From Novosphingobium huizhouense (GTDB lineage: Bacteria; Pseudomonadota; Alphaproteobacteria; Sphingomonadales; Sphingomonadaceae): a stretch of 64,000 nucleotides of DNA. Positions 53,466 through 63,143 of this stretch are shown one piece after another; positions within the stretch are counted from its first letter, which is position 1; each line of letters begins with the position of its first letter. The notes beneath the pieces are model-generated. The model made no database searches, was not told the DNA's origin, and worked only from the letters and a program-made list of their open reading frames with translations. The stretch lies in contig NZ_JAILXZ010000001.1 of NCBI RefSeq assembly GCF_020179475.1, positions 434,001 to 498,000 on the forward strand, written 5' to 3'. Made by a program: the position numbers and the translations under genes.

Positions 53466-54338
53466 TCATTCGTAGCCCGGCTCGTCCCACCACGGGTAAA
53501 ACGCCGGCATATCCGAAGAAACGCGGGCTGGGTAGTTCGGCGCGCGCTTTTCGAGGAAGCTGGCCACACCTTCCTTGGCGTCGGCCCCGCGCGACAGGGT
53601 GTAGATCGCCCGGCTGTCGACGCGGTGCGCCAGCATCGGGTGGTCGTACTGCGGGTTGTGCCACAACATCGCGCGGGTCATCGCGACCGAGACCGAGCTG
53701 GTGTTGTCGGCGATCTCGCGCGCAAGCGCGGTGGCTGCAGGCAGCAGGTCCTCGGGCTCGTGGATCGAGCGGACGAGGCCGCCGCGCAGCGCTTCCTCGG
53801 CATCGAACACGCGGCCGGTCATGCACCATTCGAGCGCCTGAGGCAGCCCGACGATGCGCGGCAGGAACCAGCTCGAGGCGGCCTCGGGCACGATGCCGCG
53901 GCGCGCGAAGACCAGACCGAAGCGCGCCTTGGTTGAAGCGAGGCGGATGTCCATCGGCAGCTGCATGGTCACGCCCACGCCGACGGCGGCGCCGTTGATC
54001 GCGCCGATGATCGGCTTCTTCGACTGGTAGAGGCGCAGCGTCAGCAGGCCGCCGCCGTCGCGCACGCGCGGATCGGACAGGTCCTCGACCGCTTCGCCGC
54101 TCGAAAAGACATGCTTGCCGTCTTCGGGGGTAAGGTCGGCGCCGGCGCAGAAGGCGCGGTCGCCGGCCCCGGTCACGATCACCGCCCTCACGCTGTCGTC
54201 GGCGTCGGTGCGGTCGAAGGCGTCCTGCATCTCGACCATCATCGTGCCGGTGAAGGCGTTCATCTTCTCCGGGCGGTTGAGCGTCAGCGTGGCGACGCTA
54301 TCGGCGATGTCGAGCTTGATCTGCTTGTATTCGGTCAT
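53466..54338 (-). CDS. Enoyl-CoA hydratase/crotonase family protein
   Basis: A 290-residue crotonase. Oxyanion-hole segments GDRAFCAGADLTPED and NGAAVGVGVTMQLPMDIRLAS are visible. The catalytic Glu region is GLVFARRGIVPEAASSWFLPRIVG. The C-terminal tail PAFYPWWDEPGYE is typical of a subset of long crotonases. It hydrates an enoyl-CoA; the exact acyl group is unknown. It is separated from the upstream SDR gene by a terminator-like hairpin, so it may have its own promoter or depend on read-through. Confidence 0.88.
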   Translation of the reverse strand: MTEYKQIKLDIADSVATLTLNRPEKMNAFTGTMMVEMQDAFDRTDADDSVRAVIVTGAGDRAFCAGADLTPEDGKHVFSSGEAVEDLSDPRVRDGGGLLTLRLYQSKKPIIGAINGAAVGVGVTMQLPMDIRLASTKARFGLVFARRGIVPEAASSWFLPRIVGLPQALEWCMTGRVFDAEEALRGGLVRSIHEPEDLLPAATALAREIADNTSSVSVAMTRAMLWHNPQYDHPMLAHRVDSRAIYTLSRGADAKEGVASFLEKRAPNYPARVSSDMPAFYPWWDEPGYE

Positions 54339-54359
54339 GAATCTCTCCCGGGGAAGGAA

Positions 54360-54391
54360 AAAGGGCCGGGGTTCTTGTGCCCCGGCCCTTT
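54360..54391 (-). terminator. Terminator between SDR and crotonase genes
   Basis: A 12-bp perfect stem (AAAGGGCCGGGG / CCCCGGCCCTTT) with an 8-base loop, followed on the minus strand by a T-run (TTTTTCC). It sits 17 bp after the SDR stop and 22 bp before the crotonase start. As it is nearly symmetric it could stop transcription in both directions. Confidence 0.8.
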
Positions 54392-54407
54392 CGTTTTCAG
54401 CTTTCGA

Positions 54408-55193
54408 TCAGCGCGGCGCCATGCGGATCGCGCCGTCGAGACGGACGTCCTCGCCGTTGAAATAGCTGGTCTCGATCATGCACAGCGCAAGATTGGCGTA
54501 CTCTTCCGGATTGCCGAGGCGCTTCGGGAAGGGAACCTGGGCCGAGAGCGCGGCCTTGACGTTCTCGGGCGCGGCGCCGAGCAGCGGGGTGTTGAAGATG
54601 CCCGGCAGGATCGTGTTGACCCGGATGCCCTCGGCCATCAGGTCGCGCGCGATCGGCAGGGTCATGCCGACGACGCCGGCCTTCGACGCCGAATACGAAG
54701 CCTGGCCCATCTGGCCATCCTCGGCCGCAACCGAGGCGGTGTTGACAATCGCGCCGCGCTCGCCGAACTCGTCGCAGGGGTCGAGCGTCATCATGCCCGC
54801 CGCCGACTTGGCGATGCAGCGGAACGTGCCGACCAGGTTGATCTGGATGATCATGTTGAAGGCGTCGATCGGGAAGTGCTTGATCGAGCCGTCTTCCTTC
54901 GAGCGGCTAGCGGTCTTGATCGCGTTGCCGGTGCCCGCGCAGTTGACGAGGATGCGCTCCTGGCCGTTGGCGGCGCGCGCCTTGGCGAAGCCGGCATCGA
55001 CGCTCTCGTCGCTGGTCACGTTCACTTCGCAGAACACGCCGCCGATCTCGGCCGCGAGCGCTTCGCCCTTTTCCTTGTTGAGGTCGAACAGCGCCACCTT
55101 GACGCCCTTGGCGGCCAGCGCGCGCGCGGTCGCGGCGCCCAGGCCGGAGGCGCCGCCGGTGACGACGGCGGAAACGGTATTGTCGAGCTTCAT
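54408..55193 (-). CDS. 3-hydroxyacyl-CoA dehydrogenase-like SDR
   Basis: A 261-residue SDR of the type-2 3-hydroxyacyl-CoA dehydrogenase (HSD17B10-like) kind. It has VVTGGASGLGAATARALA, the Asp in VALFDLNKEKGE (NAD preference), NCAGTGNAIK, and active-site Ser (VNTASVAAEDGQMGQ), Tyr and Lys (ASYSASKAG). RVNTILPGIFNTPLL and a C-terminal NGEDVRLDGAIRMAPR complete it. It oxidises 3-hydroxyacyl-CoA or hydroxysteroids. It is 25 bp downstream of the thiolase. Confidence 0.88.
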   Translation of the reverse strand: MKLDNTVSAVVTGGASGLGAATARALAAKGVKVALFDLNKEKGEALAAEIGGVFCEVNVTSDESVDAGFAKARAANGQERILVNCAGTGNAIKTASRSKEDGSIKHFPIDAFNMIIQINLVGTFRCIAKSAAGMMTLDPCDEFGERGAIVNTASVAAEDGQMGQASYSASKAGVVGMTLPIARDLMAEGIRVNTILPGIFNTPLLGAAPENVKAALSAQVPFPKRLGNPEEYANLALCMIETSYFNGEDVRLDGAIRMAPR

Positions 55194-55218
55194 GGTATTA
55201 TCCTCCCAGGGGAAAGTC

Positions 55219-56391
55219 TTACATCGCCTCGACGATGGTGACGTTGGCGACGCCGCCGCCTTCGCACATGGTCTGCAGGCCGTACTTGCCGCCGCGCGCC
55301 TTGAGGCCGTGGAGCAGCGTCGCCATCAGCTTGGTGCCCGAGGCGCCGAGCGGGTGGCCGAGCGCGATCGCGCCGCCGTTGACGTTGAGCTTGGCCGGAT
55401 CGGCATCGTGGTGCTTGAGCCACGCCATCGGCACCGAGGCGAAGGCCTCGTTCACTTCGTAGAGGTCGATGTCGCTGATCTTGAGGCCGGCCTTGGCCAG
55501 CGCCTTGTCGGTGGCGAACAGCGGCTCCTCGAGCATGATCACCGGGTCGCCCGCGGTCACGGCCAGCGTGTGGATGCGGGCGAGCGGGGTCAGGTTGTAC
55601 TTCTTGAGCGCTTCTTCCGAAACGATCAGCGCCGCCGAAGCGCCGTCGCAGATCTGCGACGAAGTCGCGGCCGTCAGCTTGCCGTCCGGGCTCAGCAGCT
55701 TGACGCCGGCGATGCCCTCGAGGGTCGCATCCATGCGGATGCCCTCGTCGACGGTGTGCTGCGCCGCCCCTTCGGGCGTCTCGATGTCGATCGGCACGAT
55801 CTCGTTCTTGAACGCGCCCGATTCGGTCGCCGCCTTGGCCTTCTGGTGGCTCTCGAGCGCGAACTGGTCCATCATCTCCTTGGAGAAGCCGTGCTTGTTG
55901 GCGATCGCCTCGGCGCCTGCGAACTGGGTCCAGCCGGCTTCACCGTAGCGCTCGACGATCCCGGGCGAACGGTAGGTGCCGAGCCCTTCCTTCATGTAGA
56001 GAATGGCGGTCGAGCCCATCGGCACGCGGGTCATGCTCTCGATGCCGGCGGCGATCACCACGTCCTGCGTGCCGCTCATCACCGCCTGCGCGGCAAAGTG
56101 GATCGCCTGCTGCGACGATCCGCACTGGCGGTCGATGGTCACCGCGGGGACCGATTCCGGCAGGACTTTCGAGGCGAGCACGGCCATGCGGCCGACCTGC
56201 TGCGCCTGCTCGCCGCCCTGGCTGACGCAGCCCATGATCACGTCCTCGATCGCCGCCGGGTCGATCCCGCTGCGCACGACGAGCGCGTCGATGGTGGTGG
56301 CGGCAAGGTCGACGGGGTGGACGCCGGCGAGACGGCCACCACGCCGCCCGCCGGCGGTGCGCACTGCGTCAACGATATAGGCGGTAGCCAT
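55219..56391 (-). CDS. Acetyl-CoA acyltransferase (thiolase II)
   Basis: A 390-residue thiolase. The nucleophile Cys is in DRQCGSSQQAIHFAA (about residue 90), the active-site His in NGGAIALGHPLGASG, and the second Cys in QTMCEGGGVANVTI. It cleaves 3-ketoacyl-CoA to acetyl-CoA and a shortened acyl-CoA. The CEGGG ending fits degradative thiolases. The gene lies just downstream of the palindrome at 56421-56440. Confidence 0.92.
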   Translation of the reverse strand: MATAYIVDAVRTAGGRRGGRLAGVHPVDLAATTIDALVVRSGIDPAAIEDVIMGCVSQGGEQAQQVGRMAVLASKVLPESVPAVTIDRQCGSSQQAIHFAAQAVMSGTQDVVIAAGIESMTRVPMGSTAILYMKEGLGTYRSPGIVERYGEAGWTQFAGAEAIANKHGFSKEMMDQFALESHQKAKAATESGAFKNEIVPIDIETPEGAAQHTVDEGIRMDATLEGIAGVKLLSPDGKLTAATSSQICDGASAALIVSEEALKKYNLTPLARIHTLAVTAGDPVIMLEEPLFATDKALAKAGLKISDIDLYEVNEAFASVPMAWLKHHDADPAKLNVNGGAIALGHPLGASGTKLMATLLHGLKARGGKYGLQTMCEGGGVANVTIVEAM

Positions 56392-56420
56392 GGTACTCGA
56401 CTCCTCTCGAAACGATCCGT

Positions 56421-56440
56421 GTTTAATTGAGCGATTAAAC
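56421..56440. promoter_or_regulatory. Perfect AT-rich palindrome, probable TetR-type operator
   Basis: GTTTAAT-N6-ATTAAAC, two perfect 7-bp arms, stands out in GC-rich DNA. It lies 29 bp before the thiolase start in the 93-bp gap after the acyl-CoA dehydrogenase genes. It is the right size for a TetR-family dimer, and a TetR gene lies in the same cluster. Confidence 0.6.
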
Positions 56441-56484
56441 AGGATCGACCGGGATGGTCAAGCACCCATCGGCTGATATTTCGT

Positions 56485-57441
56485 TCAGGCGATCAGGCGG
56501 TCGGTCCGCGCCGCGACTTCGCGCCACAGCCCCTGCCCGCCGAGCGCAGCGACCGTGTGGCCGAGCGCGCGCGCCCATTGCGCGTCGCTGCCGAACTCGC
56601 TGCGCCAGTGCATCAGGCGGCGGGTAAAGCGGTTGAGCGCATATTCGATGGTGAAGCCGATCGCGCCATGAACCCGGTGCGCGATCGGCACCGCGCGATC
56701 GACGGCAAGGCCGAGCCGGTACTTGGCCGCCGCGATCTCGAACGCCGCGTCGCCGGCATCGAGCGCTGCGGCGCAGGCCGCCGCGGCCGCATCGACCGCC
56801 GCGGCTTCTTCCGAGAATTCGGCCAGCGCCTGCTGCACGGCCTGGAACTTGGCGAGCGTGCGGCCGAACTGGACGCGCGTGTTGACGTGGTCGATGGCGA
56901 GCGTGAACGCCGCTTCCATCGCGCCCGAAGCCTGCGCCACGCGGGCGAAGGCGCCCAGGCCGTCGAGATCCGCGCTGCATGGCGCACTGGCGACCGGCGC
57001 GCCCGAGGGGGTGACAAGGTCGGACGGCTCGCCGGCGAGCGAAGAGCCTTCCTCGACCGCGAAGGCGCCCTTCGCGTAGAGCGACAGCGTGCCCTCGCGC
57101 ACCATGACGACCGCATCGGCATGGCGGCCGAACGGCGCGCGGCCATTGCCGGCGACCAGCGTCACCAGCCCTTCGGGCGCGGCGATCCCGGCCTGCGCGA
57201 GCAGAGCGTGCGCGATGATCGGCTCCGCCACCGGCGCCGCGACCGCGTTCAGCCCGGCAAGGCGCAGCACGGCCAGGACATCGCCCCAGTCGCCGCCGAA
57301 CCCGCCCTGTTCGGCAGGGACCAGAAGCGTGGCGAAGCCCGCTTCGGCAAGGCGCGGCGCGGCGTCCTCGAACGAGGCGGTGGCGAGATCGGCGAACAGG
57401 CCTTCGGCCATCTCGACGAGGAGTTGACGGTTTTCGCTCAT
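56485..57441 (-). CDS. Acyl-CoA dehydrogenase family protein, short (318-aa) subunit
   Basis: A 318-residue ACAD-fold protein, shorter than the usual ~380. It has LAEAGFATLLVPAEQGGFGGDWGDVLAV and the C-terminal helical domain (INTRVQFGRTLAKFQAVQQALAEF-like segment, VHGAIGFTIEYALNRFTRRL). The middle beta-domain is reduced. Such a short copy beside a full-length ACAD resembles the alpha2beta2 dehydrogenases known for steroid side-chain CoA thioesters (FadE28/FadE29-type). It starts at ATG 57441, 10 bp after the partner gene. Confidence 0.85.
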   Translation of the reverse strand: MSENRQLLVEMAEGLFADLATASFEDAAPRLAEAGFATLLVPAEQGGFGGDWGDVLAVLRLAGLNAVAAPVAEPIIAHALLAQAGIAAPEGLVTLVAGNGRAPFGRHADAVVMVREGTLSLYAKGAFAVEEGSSLAGEPSDLVTPSGAPVASAPCSADLDGLGAFARVAQASGAMEAAFTLAIDHVNTRVQFGRTLAKFQAVQQALAEFSEEAAAVDAAAAACAAALDAGDAAFEIAAAKYRLGLAVDRAVPIAHRVHGAIGFTIEYALNRFTRRLMHWRSEFGSDAQWARALGHTVAALGGQGLWREVAARTDRLIA

Positions 57442-57451
57442 CGAATGTCCC

Positions 57452-58591
57452 TCACCGGAGCCCCAGCCCCTTGGCAATGATCCCGCGCAGCACTTCGGGC
57501 GTGCCGCCGCGCAGCGAGAAGCTGGGCGCGGCCAGCAGGTAGTAGGCGAGCAGCTGCGACAGCGCGCTGCTTCCGGCAAGGTCGGTGTCGGTCGCGGCCT
57601 GGACCAGGCGCGGCAGCGCCTGCTCGTAGGCGTTGCCGAGATCCTTGACGATCGCCGCCTCGACGATCGGGTCCTCGCCCGCGTCGAGCTTGGCCGCGGT
57701 CGACATCGACATCTGGCGCAGCGTCCACATCTCGGCAGTGAGCCGGCCGATCAGCTCGGCGATCTCGTCAGCGGGGTTCGGACCGATCGCGTCGATCAGC
57801 GCCACGAGCAGGACGTGGCTCGACAGGTAGCGTTCGGGGCCCGAGCGCTCGAGCGCCAATTCGGCGGTGACCTGCTTCCACCCCTGCCCTTCGACCCCGA
57901 CCAGCGCATCGTGCGGCAGCAGCACGTCCTCGAAGAAGATCTCGTTGAAGTGGTGCGTGCCGGTCATGTCGATGATCGGGCGGATCGTGATGCCGGGGGT
58001 GTCGAGGTCGATCATCAGCTGCGACAGGCCCTGCTGGCGCTCGCTGCCTTCCTCGGTGCGCAGCAGCGTCAGCGCGGCATGGCTCTTGTGCGCGCCGCTG
58101 GTCCAGACCTTCTGGCCGTTGACCAGCCAGCCCTCGTTCGTCTTCTTCGCGAAAGTCCGCACGCTGGCGAGGTCGGAGCCCGAATTGGGCTCGGACAAGC
58201 CGATGCAGGCGTAGATCTCGCCGCGCGCCATGCCCGGCAGGTACTTCTCGCGCTGCGCCTCGGTGCCATAGCGCACCAGCAGCGCGCCGGTCTGGCGGTC
58301 CGCGATCCAGTGCAGCCCGGCCGGCGCGCCGGCCGCGAGCAGCTCCTCGAGCACCACGTAGCGCTCGAGCATGGTCCGCTCGTGGCCGCCGTACTGCTTG
58401 GGCCAGGTCATCCCCAGCAGCCCTGCCGCGCCCATCGCCCGCGAGAACTCGGGGTCGAAGCTGAACCAGCAGTTGGCGCGCTGCAGCGGCGTCCAGCGGT
58501 GCTCGTGCTCGGCGACCAGCGCGCGCACCTGCTGGCGCAGCGCCGGGATGTCGCCTTGCGGGCGGAAGGGGTGGAGCGGGAATATTTGCAT
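57452..58591 (-). CDS. Acyl-CoA dehydrogenase, 379-aa partner
   Basis: A 379-residue acyl-CoA dehydrogenase. GLLGMTWPKQYGGHERTMLERYVVLEEL, IYACIGLSEPNSGSDLASVRTFAKK (FAD and substrate loop), and NGQKVWTSGAHKSHAALTLLRT are visible. Also VEGQGWKQVTAELALERSG and the C-terminal SLRGGTPEVLRGIIAKGLGL (FAD/CoA-contacting). It introduces an alpha-beta double bond in an acyl-CoA and passes electrons to ETF. It is first in the acad-acad-thiolase-SDR series and divergent from a crotonase gene. Confidence 0.9.
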   Translation of the reverse strand: MQIFPLHPFRPQGDIPALRQQVRALVAEHEHRWTPLQRANCWFSFDPEFSRAMGAAGLLGMTWPKQYGGHERTMLERYVVLEELLAAGAPAGLHWIADRQTGALLVRYGTEAQREKYLPGMARGEIYACIGLSEPNSGSDLASVRTFAKKTNEGWLVNGQKVWTSGAHKSHAALTLLRTEEGSERQQGLSQLMIDLDTPGITIRPIIDMTGTHHFNEIFFEDVLLPHDALVGVEGQGWKQVTAELALERSGPERYLSSHVLLVALIDAIGPNPADEIAELIGRLTAEMWTLRQMSMSTAAKLDAGEDPIVEAAIVKDLGNAYEQALPRLVQAATDTDLAGSSALSQLLAYYLLAAPSFSLRGGTPEVLRGIIAKGLGLR

Positions 58592-58653
58592 CGCCGCGAT
58601 GCCTATGGCAGCCCCCGCGCGACCGCAAACCGAAAGCCGGCTTTTCACGATGT

Positions 58654-58668
58654 TGAAATGCCCTTTCA
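58654..58668. promoter_or_regulatory. Short inverted repeat in divergent promoter region
   Basis: TGAAA-N5-TTTCA lies in the 103-bp gap between the divergent acyl-CoA dehydrogenase and crotonase genes, 27 bp before the crotonase start. It differs from the palindrome at 56421-56440. It may be an operator. Confidence 0.3.
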
Positions 58669-58694
58669 GGCAACGACAAACAGGAGATGCTGCC

Positions 58695-59501
58695 GTGACC
58701 ACTCCGTTCCTCACGCTCGAGCGCCGCGGGCGCGTCGCCATCCTGACGATGAGCCGGCCCGAATCGATGAACGCGATCGGCACGCTCGAGGACTGCGACA
58801 ACATCGTCGATACCTTCTTCCAGCTCGGCAACGACCGCTCGGTCAGCGCGATCGTGCTGACCGGATCGGGGCGCGCCTTCTCGAGCGGCGGCAACATCAA
58901 GGGGATGAAGGAGCGCCAGGGGATCGGCGTGCTCGACCAGCCCGACTCGACCCGCGCCAACTATCGCCGCGGGGTCCAGCGCGCGACGCGGGCCATGCTC
59001 GATTGCGAGATTCCGATGATCGCCGCGATCAACGGCCACGCGATCGGCCTCGGGCTCGACCTTGCCTGCCTGTGCGACATCCGCGTCGCTGCCGAAAGCG
59101 CGAAGATGGCGGCTAGCTTCATCAAGGTCGGCATCGTCCCCGGCGACGGCGGCGCCTGGACGCTGCAGAAGATCGTCGGCTATTCCAAGGCCGCCGAGCT
59201 GTTCCTCACCGGCCGCACCTTCGATGCCGCTTACGCGCAAGGCATCGGCCTCGTCGGCACCGTCGTGCCCGACGCCGACCTGATCGAGACCGCCGTCGGC
59301 ATCGCCGAGGAGATCGCCGCCAACAGCCCCCGCGCACTGCGGCTGACCAAGAAGCTGCTGCGCGAAGCCCAGCACGGCCGCGCCCACGACGTGCTCGAAC
59401 TGTCCGCCGCCTACCAGGCGATCGCGCACGAAACCAAGGACCACGCCGAAGCGGTCGCCGCGATCCTCGAGAAGCGCGCGCCCGTCTTCACGGGCGACTG
59501 A
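58695..59501 (+). CDS. Enoyl-CoA hydratase/isomerase family protein
   Basis: A 268-residue crotonase. Oxyanion-hole segments GSGRAFSSGGNIKGM and INGHAIGLGLDLACLCDIRVAAESAKM and the catalytic GIVPGDGGAWTLQKIVG are present. The Asp in place of one of the usual Glu residues (PGDGG) hints at an isomerase or altered hydratase activity (inference). The GTG at 58695 is chosen because CAGGAG at 58681-58686 sits 8 bases upstream. It is divergent from the acyl-CoA dehydrogenase pair and 8 bp before thiL. Confidence 0.88.
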   Translation: MTTPFLTLERRGRVAILTMSRPESMNAIGTLEDCDNIVDTFFQLGNDRSVSAIVLTGSGRAFSSGGNIKGMKERQGIGVLDQPDSTRANYRRGVQRATRAMLDCEIPMIAAINGHAIGLGLDLACLCDIRVAAESAKMAASFIKVGIVPGDGGAWTLQKIVGYSKAAELFLTGRTFDAAYAQGIGLVGTVVPDADLIETAVGIAEEIAANSPRALRLTKKLLREAQHGRAHDVLELSAAYQAIAHETKDHAEAVAAILEKRAPVFTGD

Positions 59502-59509
59502 CCGGACCC

Positions 59510-60388
59510 ATGGCGGGCGAGGCCGACTTCATCGCCGCGCTGCGCGGCCTCGCCACCCATCCCGCCGCGCGCGGGCTCGCCGATGATTGCGCGGTGCTGC
59601 GCCTCGGCGGCGAGACGCTGGTGCTCACCCACGACGCGATGGTCGAAGGGGTTCACTGGTTGCCCGGGCAGGACGCCGCCGACGTCGCCTGGAAGCTGGT
59701 CGCGACCAACCTGTCCGACCTCGCCGCCAAGGGGGCCGAGCCCATCGGCGTGCTGCTCGGCTATGCGCTCGGCGCGGACGATGCGCGCTTTCTCGAGGGC
59801 CTGCGCGAAGTGCTCGCGGCGCATGACGTCCCGCTGCTCGGCGGCGACACCACCGGCGGCAGCGGGCGGCGCACGCTCGGCCTGACCGCGCTCGGCCGCG
59901 CCACGTGCGATCCCGTGCCCTCGCGGTCGGGCGCGAAGGCCGGCCACGGGGTCTGGCTGACCGGGCCGGTCGGCGCGGCGATGATGGGGTTCGAGGCCTT
60001 GCGCGACGGCATCGGCGATGTCGACACCGGCGCCTTCCGCCGGCCCGCGCCGCGGCTTGCCGAAGGCCGCGCGCTCGCCCCGCTCGTCGGCGCGATGATG
60101 GACGTTTCGGACGGGCTGCTGATCGACGCTGCGCGCATGGCCGAGGCGAGCGGCGTCACGCTGGCGCTCGAGCGGCCGGCGATCCCGCTCGGCCCCGCGG
60201 TGCCGTCCGCGCGCGCCGACGACGCGCTGCGCTGGGGCGACGACTACGAACTGCTGTTCACGCTTCCCGCCGATCTGCCCCCGCCGGTCAGCGCCCGCCG
60301 CATCGGCGCGGTGCTCGCCCGCGGCGCCGACGCGCTGCTCCTCGATGGCGCTCCCCCGCCCGGAAAGCTCGGTTACTTGCACGGTTGA
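59510..60388 (+). CDS. thiL: Thiamine-monophosphate kinase
   Basis: A 292-residue ThiL. It shows GLADDCAVLRLGGETLVLTHDAMVEGVHW (Mg-ATP site), VATNLSDLAAKGAEPIGVLLGYALG, LLGGDTTGG and a C-terminal MDVSDGLLIDAARMAEASG and WGDDYELLFT. It phosphorylates thiamine monophosphate to the cofactor. It starts at ATG 59510, 8 bp after the crotonase, which suggests co-transcription with an otherwise unrelated gene. Confidence 0.93.
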   Translation: MAGEADFIAALRGLATHPAARGLADDCAVLRLGGETLVLTHDAMVEGVHWLPGQDAADVAWKLVATNLSDLAAKGAEPIGVLLGYALGADDARFLEGLREVLAAHDVPLLGGDTTGGSGRRTLGLTALGRATCDPVPSRSGAKAGHGVWLTGPVGAAMMGFEALRDGIGDVDTGAFRRPAPRLAEGRALAPLVGAMMDVSDGLLIDAARMAEASGVTLALERPAIPLGPAVPSARADDALRWGDDYELLFTLPADLPPPVSARRIGAVLARGADALLLDGAPPPGKLGYLHG

Positions 60389-60499
60389 CGCAGGTCATCG
60401 AAGGACTTGCAGGCCTGCCATAAACCTATAGCTTCCCCGCCAACCCGCAACGACGGGGTACGGTCCCTTGCGGGGCCGTTCGAATAAGGGGGATGCCAA

Positions 60500-62596
<2,097 letters not shown>

Positions 62597-62635
62597 GCCC
62601 CGCGCGTCCGACAGTCCGGTTGGTCGTGAAAGTGC

Positions 62636-62676
62636 AACCCCCGTCGGCAGCCGATGCCGGCGGGGGTTGGCTTTTT
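62636..62676 (+). terminator. Rho-independent terminator after hppA
   Basis: A 13-bp stem (AACCCCCGTCGGC / GCCGGCGGGGGTT, one G-T pair) with a 7-base loop, followed by GGCTTTTT. It ends at the stop codon of the convergent DUF1232 gene. Confidence 0.85.
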
Positions 62677-63053
62677 CAGGAGGACCGCAGGATCGCCCAG
62701 GCGCCCCAGGCCACGGCCGCGCACCAGATCGCGATCACCGCCACCAGCCCCGCTTTCGACACCGGCCGCTGCATGGCGCTCGCCCGCGCGCGCAGACGCG
62801 CCATGACCGGCGAGGGAATGAGCCGCACCGCCAGCGCGATCCCCAGCGGCACGATCAGCAGATCGTCGAGCAGGCCCAGGACCGGGATGAAGTCGGGGAT
62901 GAGATCGACCGGCGACAGCGCATAGGCCGCGACGCCGGCGGCGACCGCCTTGGCCGGCAAGGGCACCTCGGGATCGCGCGCCGCAAGCCACAGCGCCACC
63001 ACATCGCGCTTGAGCGTGCGCGCCCAATCCCGCCATCGCTGCATCCGGGGCAT
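62676..63053 (-). CDS. DUF1232 (YkvA family) membrane protein
   Basis: A 125-residue protein. The DUF1232 core VPLPAKAVAAGVAAYALSPVDLIPDFIPVLGLLDDLLIVPLGIALAVRLIP is diagnostic, followed by a C-terminal TM helix (LVAVIAIWCAAVAWGAWAI). Function unknown. The ATG at 63053 starts MPRMQRWRDWARTLKRD. It is convergent with hppA and divergent from the thioesterase, 91 bp between starts. Confidence 0.85.
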   Translation of the reverse strand: MPRMQRWRDWARTLKRDVVALWLAARDPEVPLPAKAVAAGVAAYALSPVDLIPDFIPVLGLLDDLLIVPLGIALAVRLIPSPVMARLRARASAMQRPVSKAGLVAVIAIWCAAVAWGAWAILRSS

Positions 63054-63143
63054 GCTTCACCCATGCCATTTCTGCCGGAGCGGGACAAATGCCGGCGTGC
63101 AATTGACGTTGACGGTAACGGAAAGAGATTCCATCGCGTTGCA

